Positions 1 through 10,540 of a DNA stretch of 64,000 nucleotides are shown here, piece by piece; within the stretch, counting starts at the first letter, position 1, and each line of letters starts with the position of its first letter. Below the pieces are notes generated by a model. That model was not told the origin of the DNA and ran no database searches. It saw only the letters and a program-made list of their open reading frames with translations. Location: the NCBI RefSeq assembly GCF_004379255.2, contig NC_056038.1, forward strand, positions 22,928,061 through 22,992,060, given 5' to 3'. This DNA comes from Salvia splendens (taxonomy: Eukaryota; Streptophyta; Magnoliopsida; Lamiales; Lamiaceae). A program made the translations under genes and the position numbers.

Positions 1-118
1 GAACATATCAAAATAGGGTTATGCTAAAACGACAATCTATCACCAATGATGAACCTTAGATTTAGGAGCAGATTCGTGGCAGGCATGCTTGCCTATGTAT
101 CGTAAATTGTTTGATTAT

Positions 119-365
119 ATCTGATTTTATATCACAAATTGCTTGTAACCATATGCTGATTAGCTTTGCTATGTATCGCAGATTGCTTGCTTATGTATCA
201 CACATTGCTTGCCTAGGTTGTCATTTTAACTATGGTGTCACCATAGTGCTCTCTGATTTCATATCGCAGATTGCTTGGAACCATATGTCGAGTTGCTTAC
301 CTATGTATCACAGATTGTTTGTTTATGTTATCAAGTTGTCATTTTAACTATGTGTCATCATAACG
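119..365. repeat. Imperfect tandem duplication, about 132 bp unit
   Basis: Two degenerate units start near 119 and 251. Each begins TCTGATTTYATATCRCARATTG and ends with a shared TTGTCATTTTAACTATG stretch. Within a unit the shorter phrase 'ATTGCTTGCYTATGTATC' recurs. The 78-codon reading across it is itself repetitive, so I treat it as a by-product of the repeat and not as a gene. No family is recognised. Confidence 0.6.
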
Positions 366-617
366 TACCCCTATCATAATATTGTCTTAAATTTACATTA
401 CAATTAAAACCGAACAATCAAGTTTGTAGCAATGAAAAACTAACCATCGTATTCCTAGTGTGATTGGCCAACGGCATTTCCGTTGGAAAATCCTTTTTTT
501 TAAAATGGAAAATAATACCAAAAAAATAAAAAAAAAATCCTAATCCCAAAAAAATGCCCGTTTTTTTGCCCTTTTTCTGTATTTTTTTATTTTTTTGATT
601 TTTTTCCCCCAAAATCA

Positions 618-628
618 TCTATAAATAC
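618..628 (+). promoter_or_regulatory. TATA box upstream of Harbinger transposase remnant
   Basis: TCTATAAATAC lies about 95 bp before the ATG at 723 of the transposase remnant and is followed by a pyrimidine/A-rich leader. The position fits a plant RNA polymerase II core promoter. The downstream gene is broken, so this is a relic promoter at best. Confidence 0.5.
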
Positions 629-722
629 ACACATTCATCATCTATTTTTCACATCAAATCATCTCTTATTCATATTTTTCATACAACTTATCTACACCTT
701 CATCTCTTACTCAAAACCTCAA

Positions 723-1962
723 ATGGATTTCACCCATCTCATTGAGGAAGCGGAGCGCGAAGAACAAGAATACTACGAACAACATCGTGCCGCTTATGAA
801 GCTATGTCGCAGCGAATACCCCCGCCCCTCCTGTACAACCAACTAGATCAACTCGCTGCTACATCCATCGGGAGCCCACGAAAGGCTTGTTGCTGACTAT
901 TTTGCCGACTCGCCGCGGTTTCCGGCAGATTACTTTAGGCGCCGTTTTCGCATGTCAAATTGCTTGTTTATGCGTATTGTCAACACATTGTCCGCCCGTG
1001 TTGAATTCTTCCAAACAGGTCCAGATGCAGCCGGTCGACAAAGTATCTCGGCGTTGCAGAAGTGTACGTGTGCCATCAGACAACTCGCTACTGGGCAAAC
1101 GGCTGACCTCTTCTACGAGTATTTGCATGTCGGTGAGTTCACTGGAATCCTTTGTTTGAAAACTTTTTGCGAGGGCGTTCGTACAACTTTCGGTGATGAA
1201 TTCCTTCGGGCACCCACCACCGATGATTGCCAATGGCTTTCCCGGAATGCTTGGCAGCATTGACTGCATGCATTGGAGGTGGAAGAATTACCCGACTGCT
1301 TGAAGGGGGCAACACTTAAGCGGCCACAAAGGCGTGACCCAACACTTATCCTTGAAGCGGTCGCCGACTACCGTCTATGGATTTGGCATGCATATTACGG
1401 CGTTGCCGGATCCAAACAACGACTTGAACGTGCTCTATTCTTCACCCCTCTTCAATGATGTGTTGAATGCTGTAGCATCGGCGATCGACTTCACCGTCAA
1501 CGGAAATACATACCACATGGGTTACTATCTCGCCGATGGTATCTGCCCAAGGTGGTCGACTTTCGTGAAGACGCTCAGCAACCCGGAAGACCCGAGACGG
1601 GTTCTTTTTGCGCAGCATCAAGAGTCCGTGCGGAAAGACGTTGAAAGAGCCTTTGGAGTCCTTCAAGCCCGATTCAACATTGTGAAGGCCCCGGCTCGGC
1701 TGTGGTACGTGAATAATATCACCGATATACGTGTATTATCTTACACAACATGATTATAGCCGACGAAGGACCGAGGGAGGCTAGCTTCTACGTCGAGGAT
1801 GAAGCCAGAAGCTCAAGCGCGAGTTCTCCCCCACGCCGAGGTGTGCATACGACGGTGGGTGAGAGGATCGAAACAAGGCACACAATGCGCGATACCCAAA
1901 CCCACGTTGAGCTACAAGAAGACCTAATCAAACACATGCGGGCGAAATTCAGCAACGAGTAG
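723..1962 (+). pseudogene. PIF/Harbinger-type transposase (HARBI1-like nuclease), degenerate
   Basis: The reading starts at ATG 723 (MDFTHLIEEAEREEQEYY), then shifts frame near 880. From about 870 to 1260 it continues as the N-terminal region typical of plant Harbinger nucleases (DYFRRRF, LQKCTCAIRQL, EYLHVGEFT). The DDE nuclease region follows: first Asp in SIDCMHW near 1260, second Asp in the NDLNVL block near 1425, and Glu in the ERAFGVLQARF block near 1650. Stops and at least three frameshifts break it: after codon 55 or so, after SRNAWQH, and around 1300-1420. The C-terminal tail ends at 1962. In autonomous elements this enzyme excises and integrates the transposon, together with a Myb-like partner that is not seen here. 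The copy is inactive. The left terminal inverted repeat was not found. Confidence 0.85.
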
Positions 1963-2222
1963 TGGGTTTTTTTTATTTTACGAATTTAATTATGTAATTT
2001 TTAATTTTTAGGAGTTTAATTATGAAAATTTTAATTTTTAGGATTTGAATTATGTAATTTTTAATTTTTAATGTATTTTTTAATATTATTCCGGGTATGT
2101 TTAATGTATTTTAATTTTGTGAAAATATTTTTATTTAAATTGAATAATGTAATGGTGTGACCCTTGTGCTCGTGTGGGTGTTGTGCTCTTGCCTAAGAGC
2201 AGAAAGAAAAAGTGGCGCCGGG

Positions 2223-2260
2223 CCCACAACCGTGCTCGTTGGCAAGAGCACGGTTGTGGG
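2223..2260. repeat. Perfect 15-bp inverted repeat (hairpin)
   Basis: CCCACAACCGTGCTC (2223-2237) and its exact reverse complement (2246-2260) are separated by an 8-nt loop. It lies about 260 bp after the Harbinger remnant and just before TGCTCT. It may be part of that element's right terminus or the remains of a small foldback element. No matching left end was found upstream of the transposase. Confidence 0.6.
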
Positions 2261-2413
2261 TGCTCTCATACTTAAATATAGGCATAATATAATTTTTATT
2301 CTCATATTAAGTTACTAATTAAGTATATAATCGTTTATATGCATGAAAAGAAGATAGAAAAATGAAATTATGGCTATTCTCTAGCTCTTCATGTGAAATT
2401 TCGGAAAAAAAAT

Positions 2414-2468
2414 ATTAAATTCGCTGACCTTTCGAAATGAGGGATTAAATTCGCTGACCTTTCGAAAT
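2414..2468. repeat. Two-copy 30-bp tandem repeat
   Basis: ATTAAATTCGCTGACC followed by TTTCGAAAT occurs at 2414-2438 and again at 2444-2468, with GAGGG between. The flanks are A/T rich. This resembles reiterated 'TTTCGAAAT' phrases found at plant DNA transposon ends, but no transposon termini could be matched here. Confidence 0.6.
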
Positions 2469-2554
2469 ATGGGTCCGAGGCATGTGAATTTTTCGGAATA
2501 AGGAATTTTCAATTTTTTATGCATTTTCTCTTCTTTTTAATGATTATTTCGTTC

Positions 2555-3110
2555 CTAGCATATATTAATTGACCAAATTACCCTCCACAAATTTTTAAAA
2601 CAATTTATAAAAAAATCACCTTTTCTCCAAACCTTCTTACGTCCTCCTTCGCTCTCATCCCCAACGTCTTCGTTTTCATCAATCAAGCTCATATCTGTGC
2701 TCAAATTGTGGCCAGTGCTCGTGCTGCTGTTCCCATTATTACTACTACTTGATTGAATCTGATTTTGGGGCTCTATATTTTGATGATCGTGACTTTCCTG
2801 ATTGTGATTACTTCTCAATTCTTTAGAGAAACCCTTGAAAGAATTGGACACAATTCCCTTGAAATTCTTGATTAAAGCTCATTTTTTTTATTTGGGCTTG
2901 TACATCTGCCGCTGCTGATCTTACTGATTCTTCGAGGGGCCAGAGATGAAATTCCTCTCGATCAGGCCGGAGAGGAATCTGCGCTCAATTTGGCCGAAGA
3001 TTGGGCTGGCATTTCTAAGGATCGGGACAGATTTAACGGTGGCGGTTGAGTTTCTAGAGATTGGCTGGAGCGAGCTTGAGGAGAAGAAATTGGAGCTCTC
3101 AAAGGTGGAA
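2555..3110 (-). other. Unidentified coding-like stretch, possible host gene fragment
   Basis: The - strand has a 98-codon open stretch (2851 to 2555) that is Ser/Asn rich and acidic (SSSSNNGNSS, DENEDVGDE). A second coding-like stretch lies at 3110-2930, in another frame and GC-richer than its surroundings. It is cut off by the LTR that starts at 3113. The composition is unlike the neighbouring transposons. I do not recognise a family, and no domain or catalytic motif is visible. It could be a captured or truncated host gene, or chance. Confidence 0.25.
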
Positions 3111-3112
3111 GT

Positions 3113-4436
3113 GATGCAATTTTTATTAGCACTATAAATACATGCAAGTATACAGAGTAGGAATAGTATAGCTAAAGGTCAGTACCAGATATTGATCACT
3201 GGGAAAACAATCACAGACTGGCTACCCTCTACTAAAACTCAATTACTATTTGGAAAAACCGAAAGTTTTGGAGATTTTTGAAAACAAAGAACAATTAAAA
3301 GCAAGTAAACAACTAATTCCAAATGAACCACAGAGATAAGGGGAATTCCAAGGATGTGCCTTCACAGTTATGGTTATACAAATTCCAACTACAATACCCT
3401 AGCACACTTCTTATTATAATAGAACGAGTCACCTAGTTTTTGCTCATGCGATGCAAACGTTTGTTACAAATATTAGGGTTGTCAATCCTAAATACGTAAC
3501 TCCTAAAAGCTGCTAAGACCCTTGAAAAGTCCTCACTCTCAATTAACAGTGCCGTTTTAAAGGAAGCTAATTGTAGTGTCTATTAAGTAGACCTAACTCG
3601 CCAACATCCTCTCACGATTATGTAGCAAGTTATATTAATTCATCACAGAATGTGTCACTTAAACGTGAAGCATTATCCAACAACTTAAGGAAGAAACAAA
3701 GTAAGAACAAACGGATATTAAATAGACAAAGGAATTGTATAACCAAAGTCATTACTAACACATCCTAAGAATCCTATAAATTTAGTTACACATGATAGAA
3801 TAATCTAAGAAGACAATGAAAACATCTAACTAAAGCAAATAAAACCCAAAGGTTGAATCCTTGTCGCTTTGATGATCTTGAATCCTTCTTCAACTCCTTG
3901 CACAATGAAATACTCTAACTTTTAATCTCTAGAAAAAATGTTGCAAAAAGATGATGCTAATGATGAAGCTTGAGGGGCTATTTATAGAGGAGAAATCTCC
4001 TCCTTCAAACAAGGAAAAAGGTTGCAAAATATGGTAAATCTTGGAGAGAAATTATGGCAAATTCTGCTCGCCGCTTTTTCCTAGTGGGCCGCTGTACCTT
4101 GGTCAGCGGTCGCTGTGGGTTGGTCCGAGGCTTCTGACTCTTGGACGGCGGTCGCTGCACTTGTTTCAGCGGTCGCCGACTATCATCCCGTAAGTTTCTG
4201 GACCCTTTGTAGCGATTGCCACGCTTTGCCCAGCAGTCGCCGGGCATGTCTTCATTCCATGCACAACTTTCCTGGAGCGGGCTGCTATAGACTTGGCGGT
4301 CGTTGGACGCCGACGGTCGCCGACAGTGTTGCACCGACCGCTGGACGCACCCGAAATCTCCAGAATTCCAACTTCACATTTTGACTCTCTTTTTAGGTTC
4401 AAATATGCACATTTCTCACAAAACTTGTTAAAATAC
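3113..4436 (-). mobile_element. Lone LTR of the Athila-like S family, truncated
   Basis: This starts TGATGCAATTTTTATTAGCAC and is collinear with the two LTRs of the element at 12296-18144. Shared features include the 'GTATAGCTAAAGGTCAGTACC' phrase, the 'TTCACAGTTATGGTTATACAAATT' block and the GC-rich 'AGCGGTCGCTG' repeats near 4085-4350. Homology stops near 4436, about 100 bp short of the full LTR end (GCATATCA in the S element). There is no internal sequence, so it is a solo or broken LTR. The sense strand is -, with a TATA (CTATAAATAG) at about 3978-3988. Confidence 0.8.
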
Positions 4437-4590
4437 TATTAGGAAGCTTTGTCGATTTGAGCTCTCAAAAGTTTGTATATCTATGTATTTTTGGTACCTT
4501 ACAGAGACGCTGCCATGGAGGAGAGAACAGGGTAGGGTGGGGTGGGGCAGGTTTGTGGAAAGAGGCGTGCAGTTTGGGGGGTAGGGTGGA
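4437..4590. other. Short G-rich linker without recognised features
   Basis: This is the sequence between the S-family LTR and the LTR fragment of element A. Its right half is G rich (GGGTAGGGTGGGGTGGGG). A copy of the pentamer GAGAC at 4504-4508 matches the five bases that follow element A's 3' LTR (9698-9702). It might be a relic target duplication, but only weak evidence supports that. Confidence 0.3.
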
Positions 4591-5194
4591 GTTACTGATT
4601 TCTTAGCTTAGTTTAGATAATTCACTGCTTTCTTAGCTTAGTTCAATGGTTTCGACGGTGGAATTGACGACTCCGACTTTGGATCCTTGCTTTCTTTACC
4701 ACTTTTGAGACGATGTAGTTAGATCTCGAGTTTCATCGGAGGAATTGATGAGTCCGCCTTTGGATCTCGACCTATTTCTGGTTTTATGAAGCTTCGGTAT
4801 TTATTTTCATGTTGATGATGCTATTTACTCATGTTTCTTGGATGCTTTTCGCAATTGGTGGCTTAGATGTATAGATCCATGATGTTTACATGATTTCCAG
4901 TAGTTTAGAGGTTGAGATCTAGTTGTTCACGATTTCTGAGATTTGTTAGTTTAGGTGATGCATGCAAGGTTAATATGTGTTTATTCCGCTTTCTGCTTGA
5001 CCCAGGAGAGTAGATCTGGCAGTTCTAGCTTGAATTTCGTGTTTACGTCTCGTTTGGAAGCATGCTCTGTTTTCATGGTGTTTAATGCTCTATCTTGTTC
5101 TGTATTTCCCGTTGGATTCATGAAGAAGATGAGGTTTGCTGGTAGTTAGGATCAGATCTGCATCTGCTTGTCCTCTTTTTGCTTTTACAGCTCA
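4591..5194 (+). repeat. Element A 5' LTR fragment
   Basis: About 600 bp match 8625-9240 at well over 95 percent by eye, including the phrase 'GTTTCGACGGTGGAATTGACG' and the stretch after 'TGCATGCAAGGTTAAT'. Homology begins at GTTACTGATTTC and ends after TTTTACAGCT. Both LTR ends are missing, so a deletion removed the LTR start, and another removed the LTR end together with gag-pol. Confidence 0.8.
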
Positions 5195-6054
5195 TTTTGT
5201 AAATACTTTTAGTTGATTTTTAATTCTTGTAAATATTTTTCTAAGAAAAATCCAAAAACATTTTTAAAAAATAGAAAATTGCAAAAAGATTTTTAGTTTT
5301 TTTTAAATCTCTTTTTCTAATTAAGTTTATTTCAAAAGTTTTTCTTTTTTTTAAAAAATAATAATAAATAAATAAAAAAAAGAAAGAAAAAAAGACTCTT
5401 AGAAAATCCAAAAAAACATTTGAAATTTGGAAACTACAAAAAGATTTTAAGTTTTTGTAAATACCTCATTTTTAGTTTGCTAAGTACTCTTCGGGAATCT
5501 GCTGGGTCAGGTAGATAGGAAAGAGGTTTTAAAATCTGTGGATTGAACCAGCATACTCCCAAGAATACTTAAGCACGAATTTGTAGATAATGTGAATATG
5601 TTTCTTTGATTTTTCCTATAAAAAAAATCCAAATTGAGAAAAAAAATTTATTGCCTAGCTAGTCATTTTGCTAAGTAATCTTCGGGAATCTACTGGGTCA
5701 GGTAGATAGGAAGGAATTTGAATTTTTTTGGACTGAACCAGTATACTCCCATGAATACTTGAGCAAAAGTTGTACATGGTCTGAATATGTTTTTTCTGAA
5801 ATTCCTTATTAAAATCCAAACAAAGAAAAAATATTTAATCCCAAAAAGATTTTTGAAATTCTAAGTAAATTTGGGAAAGAAGTTTATAAATGAAAAAAAA
5901 ATCATTTGGATCTTACATCCACTTGACCAGTTTGCTTAAGAATTTCAAGTTTTAGTTTCGTAGGTCAGGAGAGAGTATAAGGGACCGACAAGGAATTCCA
6001 ATGATGAAGCTCCCAATTCAGGAAATAAGGAAGGCGACTACCTGACCCAGCAGA
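5195..6054 (+). other. Element A spacer (pol to third-ORF equivalent), noncoding
   Basis: This A/T-rich sequence has runs such as 'AAAAATCCAAAAACATTT', and the phrase 'TCGGGAATCTRCTGGGTCAG' with 'GTAGATAGGAA' repeats near 5490 and 5680. The A/T-rich part resembles the spacer at 54600-55190 (- strand) of the intact element, which places it just downstream of the lost pol gene. No ORF is seen. Confidence 0.55.
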
Positions 6055-6300
6055 ATGGCAAGTCAGAAACAGGGGAAAAAGAGGATTCCGCCTAGCAGGG
6101 GTGGCCAAACCTGCTCTACAAACTCCAGAACTGTCGATGTTGATGTACCAGCAAGAGGACTAAGAAGGCAAGCACCACCAGCACCCCCAGGAAGGCTGAC
6201 TCCAAAAGGAGCCAGGAGAAGAAGTGACCCCACCCCAAATGACCAAGTAATTTTTATTTTCAGTTTTTGTTTTATTTTGTTAGATGTCTGCTATGCATGT
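6055..6300 (+). pseudogene. Short basic ORF, probable remnant of the element's third ORF
   Basis: ATG 6055 opens an 80- to 105-codon reading rich in Lys, Arg and Pro (QGKKRIPPSRGG, RRQAPPAPPGR, KGARRRS). It sits exactly where the 920-codon ORF of the intact element ends relative to the hairpin region. The basic, Pro-rich character resembles that protein's C-terminal tail (PARKKAKVTQP). Direct sequence similarity is weak, so the assignment is positional. Beyond codon 65 the reading becomes hydrophobic T/G-rich sequence that is probably noncoding. Confidence 0.4.
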
Positions 6301-6358
6301 TATGTTTCTGTTATCGTGCATGTTTCGTTGTGTATGTATATATGTATGTTTTGTGTGC

Positions 6359-6568
6359 CTTCTCCCACTTAGCCCAATTCTTGGTCTAAGTGTGAGAAGT
6401 TTTTGTTAATATAGCATATGTTTGGTATCTGTATTTTCTGTGTATATCTTCTCCCACTTAGCCCATTGCTTGGCCTAAGTGTGAGAAGATTGTTGTGTAT
6501 ATACGTTCTGTTAGTTGATGTTTGTGTATTCTCCCACTTAGCCCAATTCTTGGTCTAAGTGTGAGAAG
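6359..6568 (+). repeat. Three tandem hairpins in the element A 3' region
   Basis: Arms CTTCTCCCACTTAGCCC and GGTCTAAGTGTGAGAAG, with a 7-nt loop, occur at 6359-6399, 6448-6488 and about 6528-6568. Fifteen of 17 positions pair; the same two inner positions are mismatched in each copy. The same hairpin occurs in the sense orientation in both related elements (near 51,600-51,716 and 28,906-29,084 on the - strand). It lies between the third ORF and the polypurine region, so it would be in the 3' part of genomic RNA. Confidence 0.85.
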
Positions 6569-6609
6569 TTTGTGTTTTTCTTGTGATTGCTGCTGTTTGT
6601 TTTTGTGTC

Positions 6610-6690
6610 CACTAACTGCCCTGTTTTCCACCTCATCGGGATTGCTTGGGGACAAACATGAATGAAGTGGGATGGGGAGAGCAGTTAGTG
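6610..6690 (+). repeat. Long conserved stem in the element A 3' region
   Basis: CACTAACTGC (6610-6619) pairs with GCAGTTAGTG (6681-6690), and CCACCTCAT (6628-6636) pairs with ATGAAGTGG (6662-6670) with one mismatch. The tip carries GCTTGGGGACAA, which can form a small inner stem. Equivalent stems exist in the two related elements with compensatory base changes (see 51484-51564 and 28799-28872). Confidence 0.75.
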
Positions 6691-8147
6691 TCAAGCATGT
6701 AAATATTCTGTTAGGTCTAAGAGTCTGTAGTTTTTTTTATATTCTGTGTTTTTGCATAACTGGTTAAATAAATAGCAAAAGCCCCTTAGGGAGAGTAATT
6801 GAAGAGAGAATACATGCCAATTTGTGAAACCCTTTTCCTTAATAAATCAAGTCAGTTGGATGAAGTAAGAACGATAGAAAAAACCTTAATTTGAAACTAA
6901 CTGTGAAGCCCTCTCAAAAAGGGAGTTATAAGCCTAGAGTAGAATACTTTCTACTAAACACAATAAAAAGAATAGAGTGGCTGCCATTGATGCTAAGAGA
7001 AAAGTGACACACGTAGTAAGGACTAAAGGCAATAGGGATAACCATTTGAGCTCGATTCTTTCGAATTTGCTGAACCTGCCTCATTGGAAGGGCATCCCCT
7101 AGTGAACACTTTGGGCCTATACTGAAATTTCTTTTTTTTTGAACCATTAGCCTTCATGCCATGTGAACAAGGGGGCAGGGACGGAGTAGCTCGATGGTAG
7201 GGGTAGAAGATAGATTGAGAAACAAGGGAAAAATGAGAAAAAGTAAGGAAAAAATAAACGGGCAAGGAAAGTTGTAACTTGACTCGAGAAAAATGGTTAG
7301 AATATGGGCAGAGAAGAAAATATATATGTTATCAAGCCTAGGAAAAAAAAGAAGGAAAAAATTAGAAAAGAAAATTTGCGCAGGAACAGCTGTCACCTGA
7401 CCCAAGAAAAAAAAATAAAAAAAAAAAAAGAGAGAAGGACAGAAAAAATCGTATGACCCAGTGAAAATGAAGTAAAAAATAAGTCTAAGTAGCCAGGGAA
7501 CATCTCCAAGAATGTTAGGAAAGATGAAATCATACACGGGGAGGTTGTTACCAAGTTTGTCCCTAAGTTCACATGTCCGCTCATGTTTTTACTATACTTT
7601 TTGAACTTAGCCCCCCTAGGATTCTCACCGATATACACTGTAATCCCCTAGCCCCATTATAACCCAATGAAAGAGCTTAAGGAACTATTCTGTGACATCC
7701 GATCTTAAGGCATCAGTGGTATGGCAAAATAAAGAGTGAATGATCCTAACATCCCTGGTGAGGAATGAGTGATCGAGTGAATCCAACAGATGGTAAAAAA
7801 CTAAGGCTATCTTGACGAACTGACAGCTTGACTAGATAGAAAAAAGGGAGGGGGAAGAATCTGAGGTTGTAGATGCTTGGATTGACCTTAATCTTATGAG
7901 GACGATTGCTAGAAAATAATACCAGTTTATGCATTTATGTGTCAATGTGTTTTTCTTTGTCTTGTTGTTGTCCTTATGTGTGTCCGTGTTCTGTTTTCTT
8001 TGTCGAAGTCTATTGCGTCTAGGTCTAAAAGTCTTTTGTTTCCCGTTTTAGAGTCGGTCATTTGATAACCATGCATTGAAACTTGCCTTCTGTTTTTAAT
8101 TTTGTCTTTCATACTTGAGGACAAGTATGGTTTAAGTGTGAGCAGTT
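6691..8147 (+). other. Element A 3' noncoding region and polypurine-tract area
   Basis: The sequence is collinear with the corresponding noncoding stretches of the other two Athila-like elements: 'CCCCTTAGGGAGAGTAATTG' near 6782, 'CATCCCTGGTGAGGAATGAG' near 7750, and 'TGAGGACAAGTATGG' near 8117 immediately before the LTR. Open readings here are A/T-driven and not shared between the elements. The last bases before the LTR, TTTAAGTGTGAGCAGTT, are shared by all three families and presumably contain the plus-strand primer. Confidence 0.65.
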
Positions 8148-9697
8148 TGATAAGGCTCATTTCATGCATTGGTTTTGGGTGATATTACATGCTTTTTGGG
8201 GGAGATAATGCGCAAATTTGACCTTAAGTGTGCAGATATTTGTTGGGTCAAGTAGATGCTGCAAATTGACCGAGCAGATGCAAAATGAGCAGAAAAAAAG
8301 TAAAAATTGTCAAAAATCCGCTAGGTCAAGGAGAATTATTAGGAGAGCAGGTGCGTGAAAAATCTGCCGGACCCAGAAGCGCACACAAATTACCCGGGGG
8401 TAAAATGGAGCAGAAAAAGTGAAGAAAGGAGCAGATTTAAAAGATCTTATTTTAAGGGTACAAATGTCAAATCATGAAGAGCATACCCTAGGGATTCGAG
8501 CTTGAAGCCTCCCTATATAAAGGGACCAACATAAATGAAGAAAGGAGCGCTTAACGCTACCATTCTCGTAGTTTAGGTAGGAAACTCTCATAGGCGCTTA
8601 ACGCCACTGCACTCTTAGCTTAGTTTAGTTGAGTTACTGATTTCTTAGCTTAGTTTAGATAATTCACTACTTTCTTAGCTTAGTTCAATGGTTTCGACGG
8701 TGGAATTGACGACTCCGACGTTGGATCCTTGCTTTCTTTACCACTTTTGAGACGATGTAGTTAGATCTCGAGTTTCATCGGAGGAATTGATGAGTCCGCC
8801 TTTGGATCTCGACCTATTTCTGGTTTTATGAAGCTTCGGTATTTATTTTCATGTTGATGATGCTATTTACTCATGTTTCTTGGATGCTTTTCGCAATTGG
8901 TGGCTTAGATGTATAGATCCATGATGTTTACATGATTTCCAGTAGTTTAGAGGTTGAGATCTAGTTGTTCACGTGTTCGATTTCTGAGATTTGTTAGTTT
9001 AGGTGATGCATGCAAGGTTAATCTGTGTTTATTCCGCTTTCTGCTTGACCCAGGAGAGTAGATCTGGCAGTTCTAGCTTGAATTTCGTGTTTACATCTCG
9101 TTTGGAAGCATGCTCTATTTTCATGGTGTTTAATGCTCTATTTTGTTCTGTATTTCCCGTTGGATTCATGAAGAAGATGAGGTTTGCTGGTAGTTAGGAT
9201 CAGATCTGCATCTGCTTGTCCTCTTTTTGCTTTTACAGCTTTTCTGCCAGCCCCAACCAGTTTAGGAAAAATGGTCCCCACTTGCCTTTGCATCTTTGTC
9301 TGCCTATTTTAGGAAAGTCTTTAGCTTGGTTAGTAAGTTTCAATTTTTTTCTTGAGTTGCTTTCATGTTTTATTAAAATGATCAAAAATGTTTTCGTGTT
9401 TTATTTTCCCTCCGTACTTCTTCAGTCTCCTAGGTCAGGTAGATAGATCCAGTTTAATTCCCCCAAGTCAAGTAGATTAGAGTCTTAACCCACTTAATGA
9501 ATGCGTGGCAGCAGCCGACCCCTTTTCCGATTGTGTCGTAGAAACAATCTCGAGTAGGTCCCTAGTCTCTGTGGTTCGACCCTGCTCTTGCCGCTTATAC
9601 TTTGTAATATTTGTTGCAATTAGTGGGAAAATTATAGATCTTGTTCAAAGGGGGAACACGTGCACACGACACACGTGCAAAAAAATTCCTCTCTTCA
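8148..9697 (+). repeat. Element A 3' LTR
   Basis: This begins TGATAAGGCTCATTTCATGC and ends CTCTCTTCA (about 1.55 kb). The start matches the LTR starts of the two related families (TGATAAGGCT). The end carries the 'CTCTGTGGTTCGACCC' phrase typical of Athila-group U5 (near 9570) and CACGTGCACACG before the terminus. A TATA box (TATATAAAG) lies at 8514-8522. Confidence 0.8.
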
Positions 9698-9859
9698 GAG
9701 ACCTACTTTTATATATTAGTTTTATAATAAAATGTGAGTGGAATGAGTTAGTGGAGTGTAGGATCCACTTACCAAATATTGGTAAAAGTGAAATTGGACA
9801 TTTATTAGCGAACAAACAAAAAATGAAAAATTTGACATTTAATGGCGACGGAGGAAGTA
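9698..9859. mobile_element. Stowaway-like MITE, one end only
   Basis: The stretch ends GACGGAGGAAGTA (9847-9859), the typical right terminus of Stowaway/Mariner MITEs (complement TACTTCCTCCGTC). It carries characteristic 'GTGGAGTGTAGGATCCAC' and 'AAATTTGACATTTAATGG' phrases. The opposite end is absent, probably lost where element A inserted. Confidence 0.55.
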
Positions 9860-10195
9860 AAATTTTAATTATGCCTATATTTAAGTAGTTAAATGTTATA
9901 TATAAGAGGTAGAAAAATATTGGTAATTTCCATATTTAATGATAAAGTAGTTTTCAATGAAAATAGTCTAATGAATATATCCTAAAAATAACTCTACAAG
10001 TGTGTATGTCTAGTGGATGTGGACCCTTTATATATCCATTTGTCAACGATTTATTAGTTAGTCACACCATCTCATTTTGTCACTTTGGTATGAATGGGTC
10101 ACTGTATATTTTCTCTGCAGGGCCGCCCTCCAATGGTTATACTTATTTCCCAAACCAAGCAAAATTATTAATTTATTGAATGTAACTCCAACTAT
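9860..10195. other. A/T-rich intergenic stretch, nothing recognised
   Basis: No ORF, structured RNA or transposon terminus could be identified in this 336-bp stretch. Confidence 0.5.
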
Positions 10196-10538
10196 TACTC
10201 CCTCCATTCCATTGTAGTACTGGAGTTATTTTTCAATTTTTTATTTTTCTATTGCACACCATAAATTGTTTTTAGATTTCTTTATAATTCACCATAACCA
10301 TATAGAAAAACAAAGATAGTAGGATTTTGAGAAGAAATTTTTTATTAATAATAATTAGAGTGATCTTTAAATTTAATCCATGAAAAATGCATTTAGCACA
10401 TTTTAGGTTCCTGAATTATAAAAATTATATTCATAAATCTCAATTAGAAAAAATATTATTTAAACTCCTTATTTTCATTTTTGCCATGTAAAAAGGCATA
10501 AAAGACTTTAGTTTGTCTTTTTTCTCTCATTTCTCTTT
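10196..10538. mobile_element. MITE-like fragment and A/T-rich sequence
   Basis: TACTCCCTCCATTCCATTG at 10196 has the form of a left Stowaway/Mariner MITE terminus. A matching right end was not found before the next MITE begins near 10541. The rest is A/T rich; the phrase 'CATTTTAGGTTCCTGAATT' has a faint counterpart near 18280, hinting at another shared repeat. Confidence 0.4.
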
Positions 10539-10540
10539 TG

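Larger units (their letters stand above)
4591..9697 (+). mobile_element. Athila-like element A, internally deleted derivative
   Basis: This + strand LTR element keeps a piece of its 5' LTR (4591-5194, matching 8625-9240 of the 3' LTR), noncoding spacer, a short ORF remnant, a structured 3' region and a full 3' LTR. Gag, protease, RT and integrase are missing. Order and sequence match the 3' halves of the two other Athila-like elements (26334-46364 and 48958-62819): the spacer resembles their pol/third-ORF spacer, and 6360-8147 matches their noncoding 3' region. It is a deletion derivative that could move only in trans, if at all. Confidence 0.75.

Noticed and set aside
4955..5149. 64-codon reading repeated at 9003-9197
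   Set aside because: The pair is LTR duplication in element A, not a conserved gene family.
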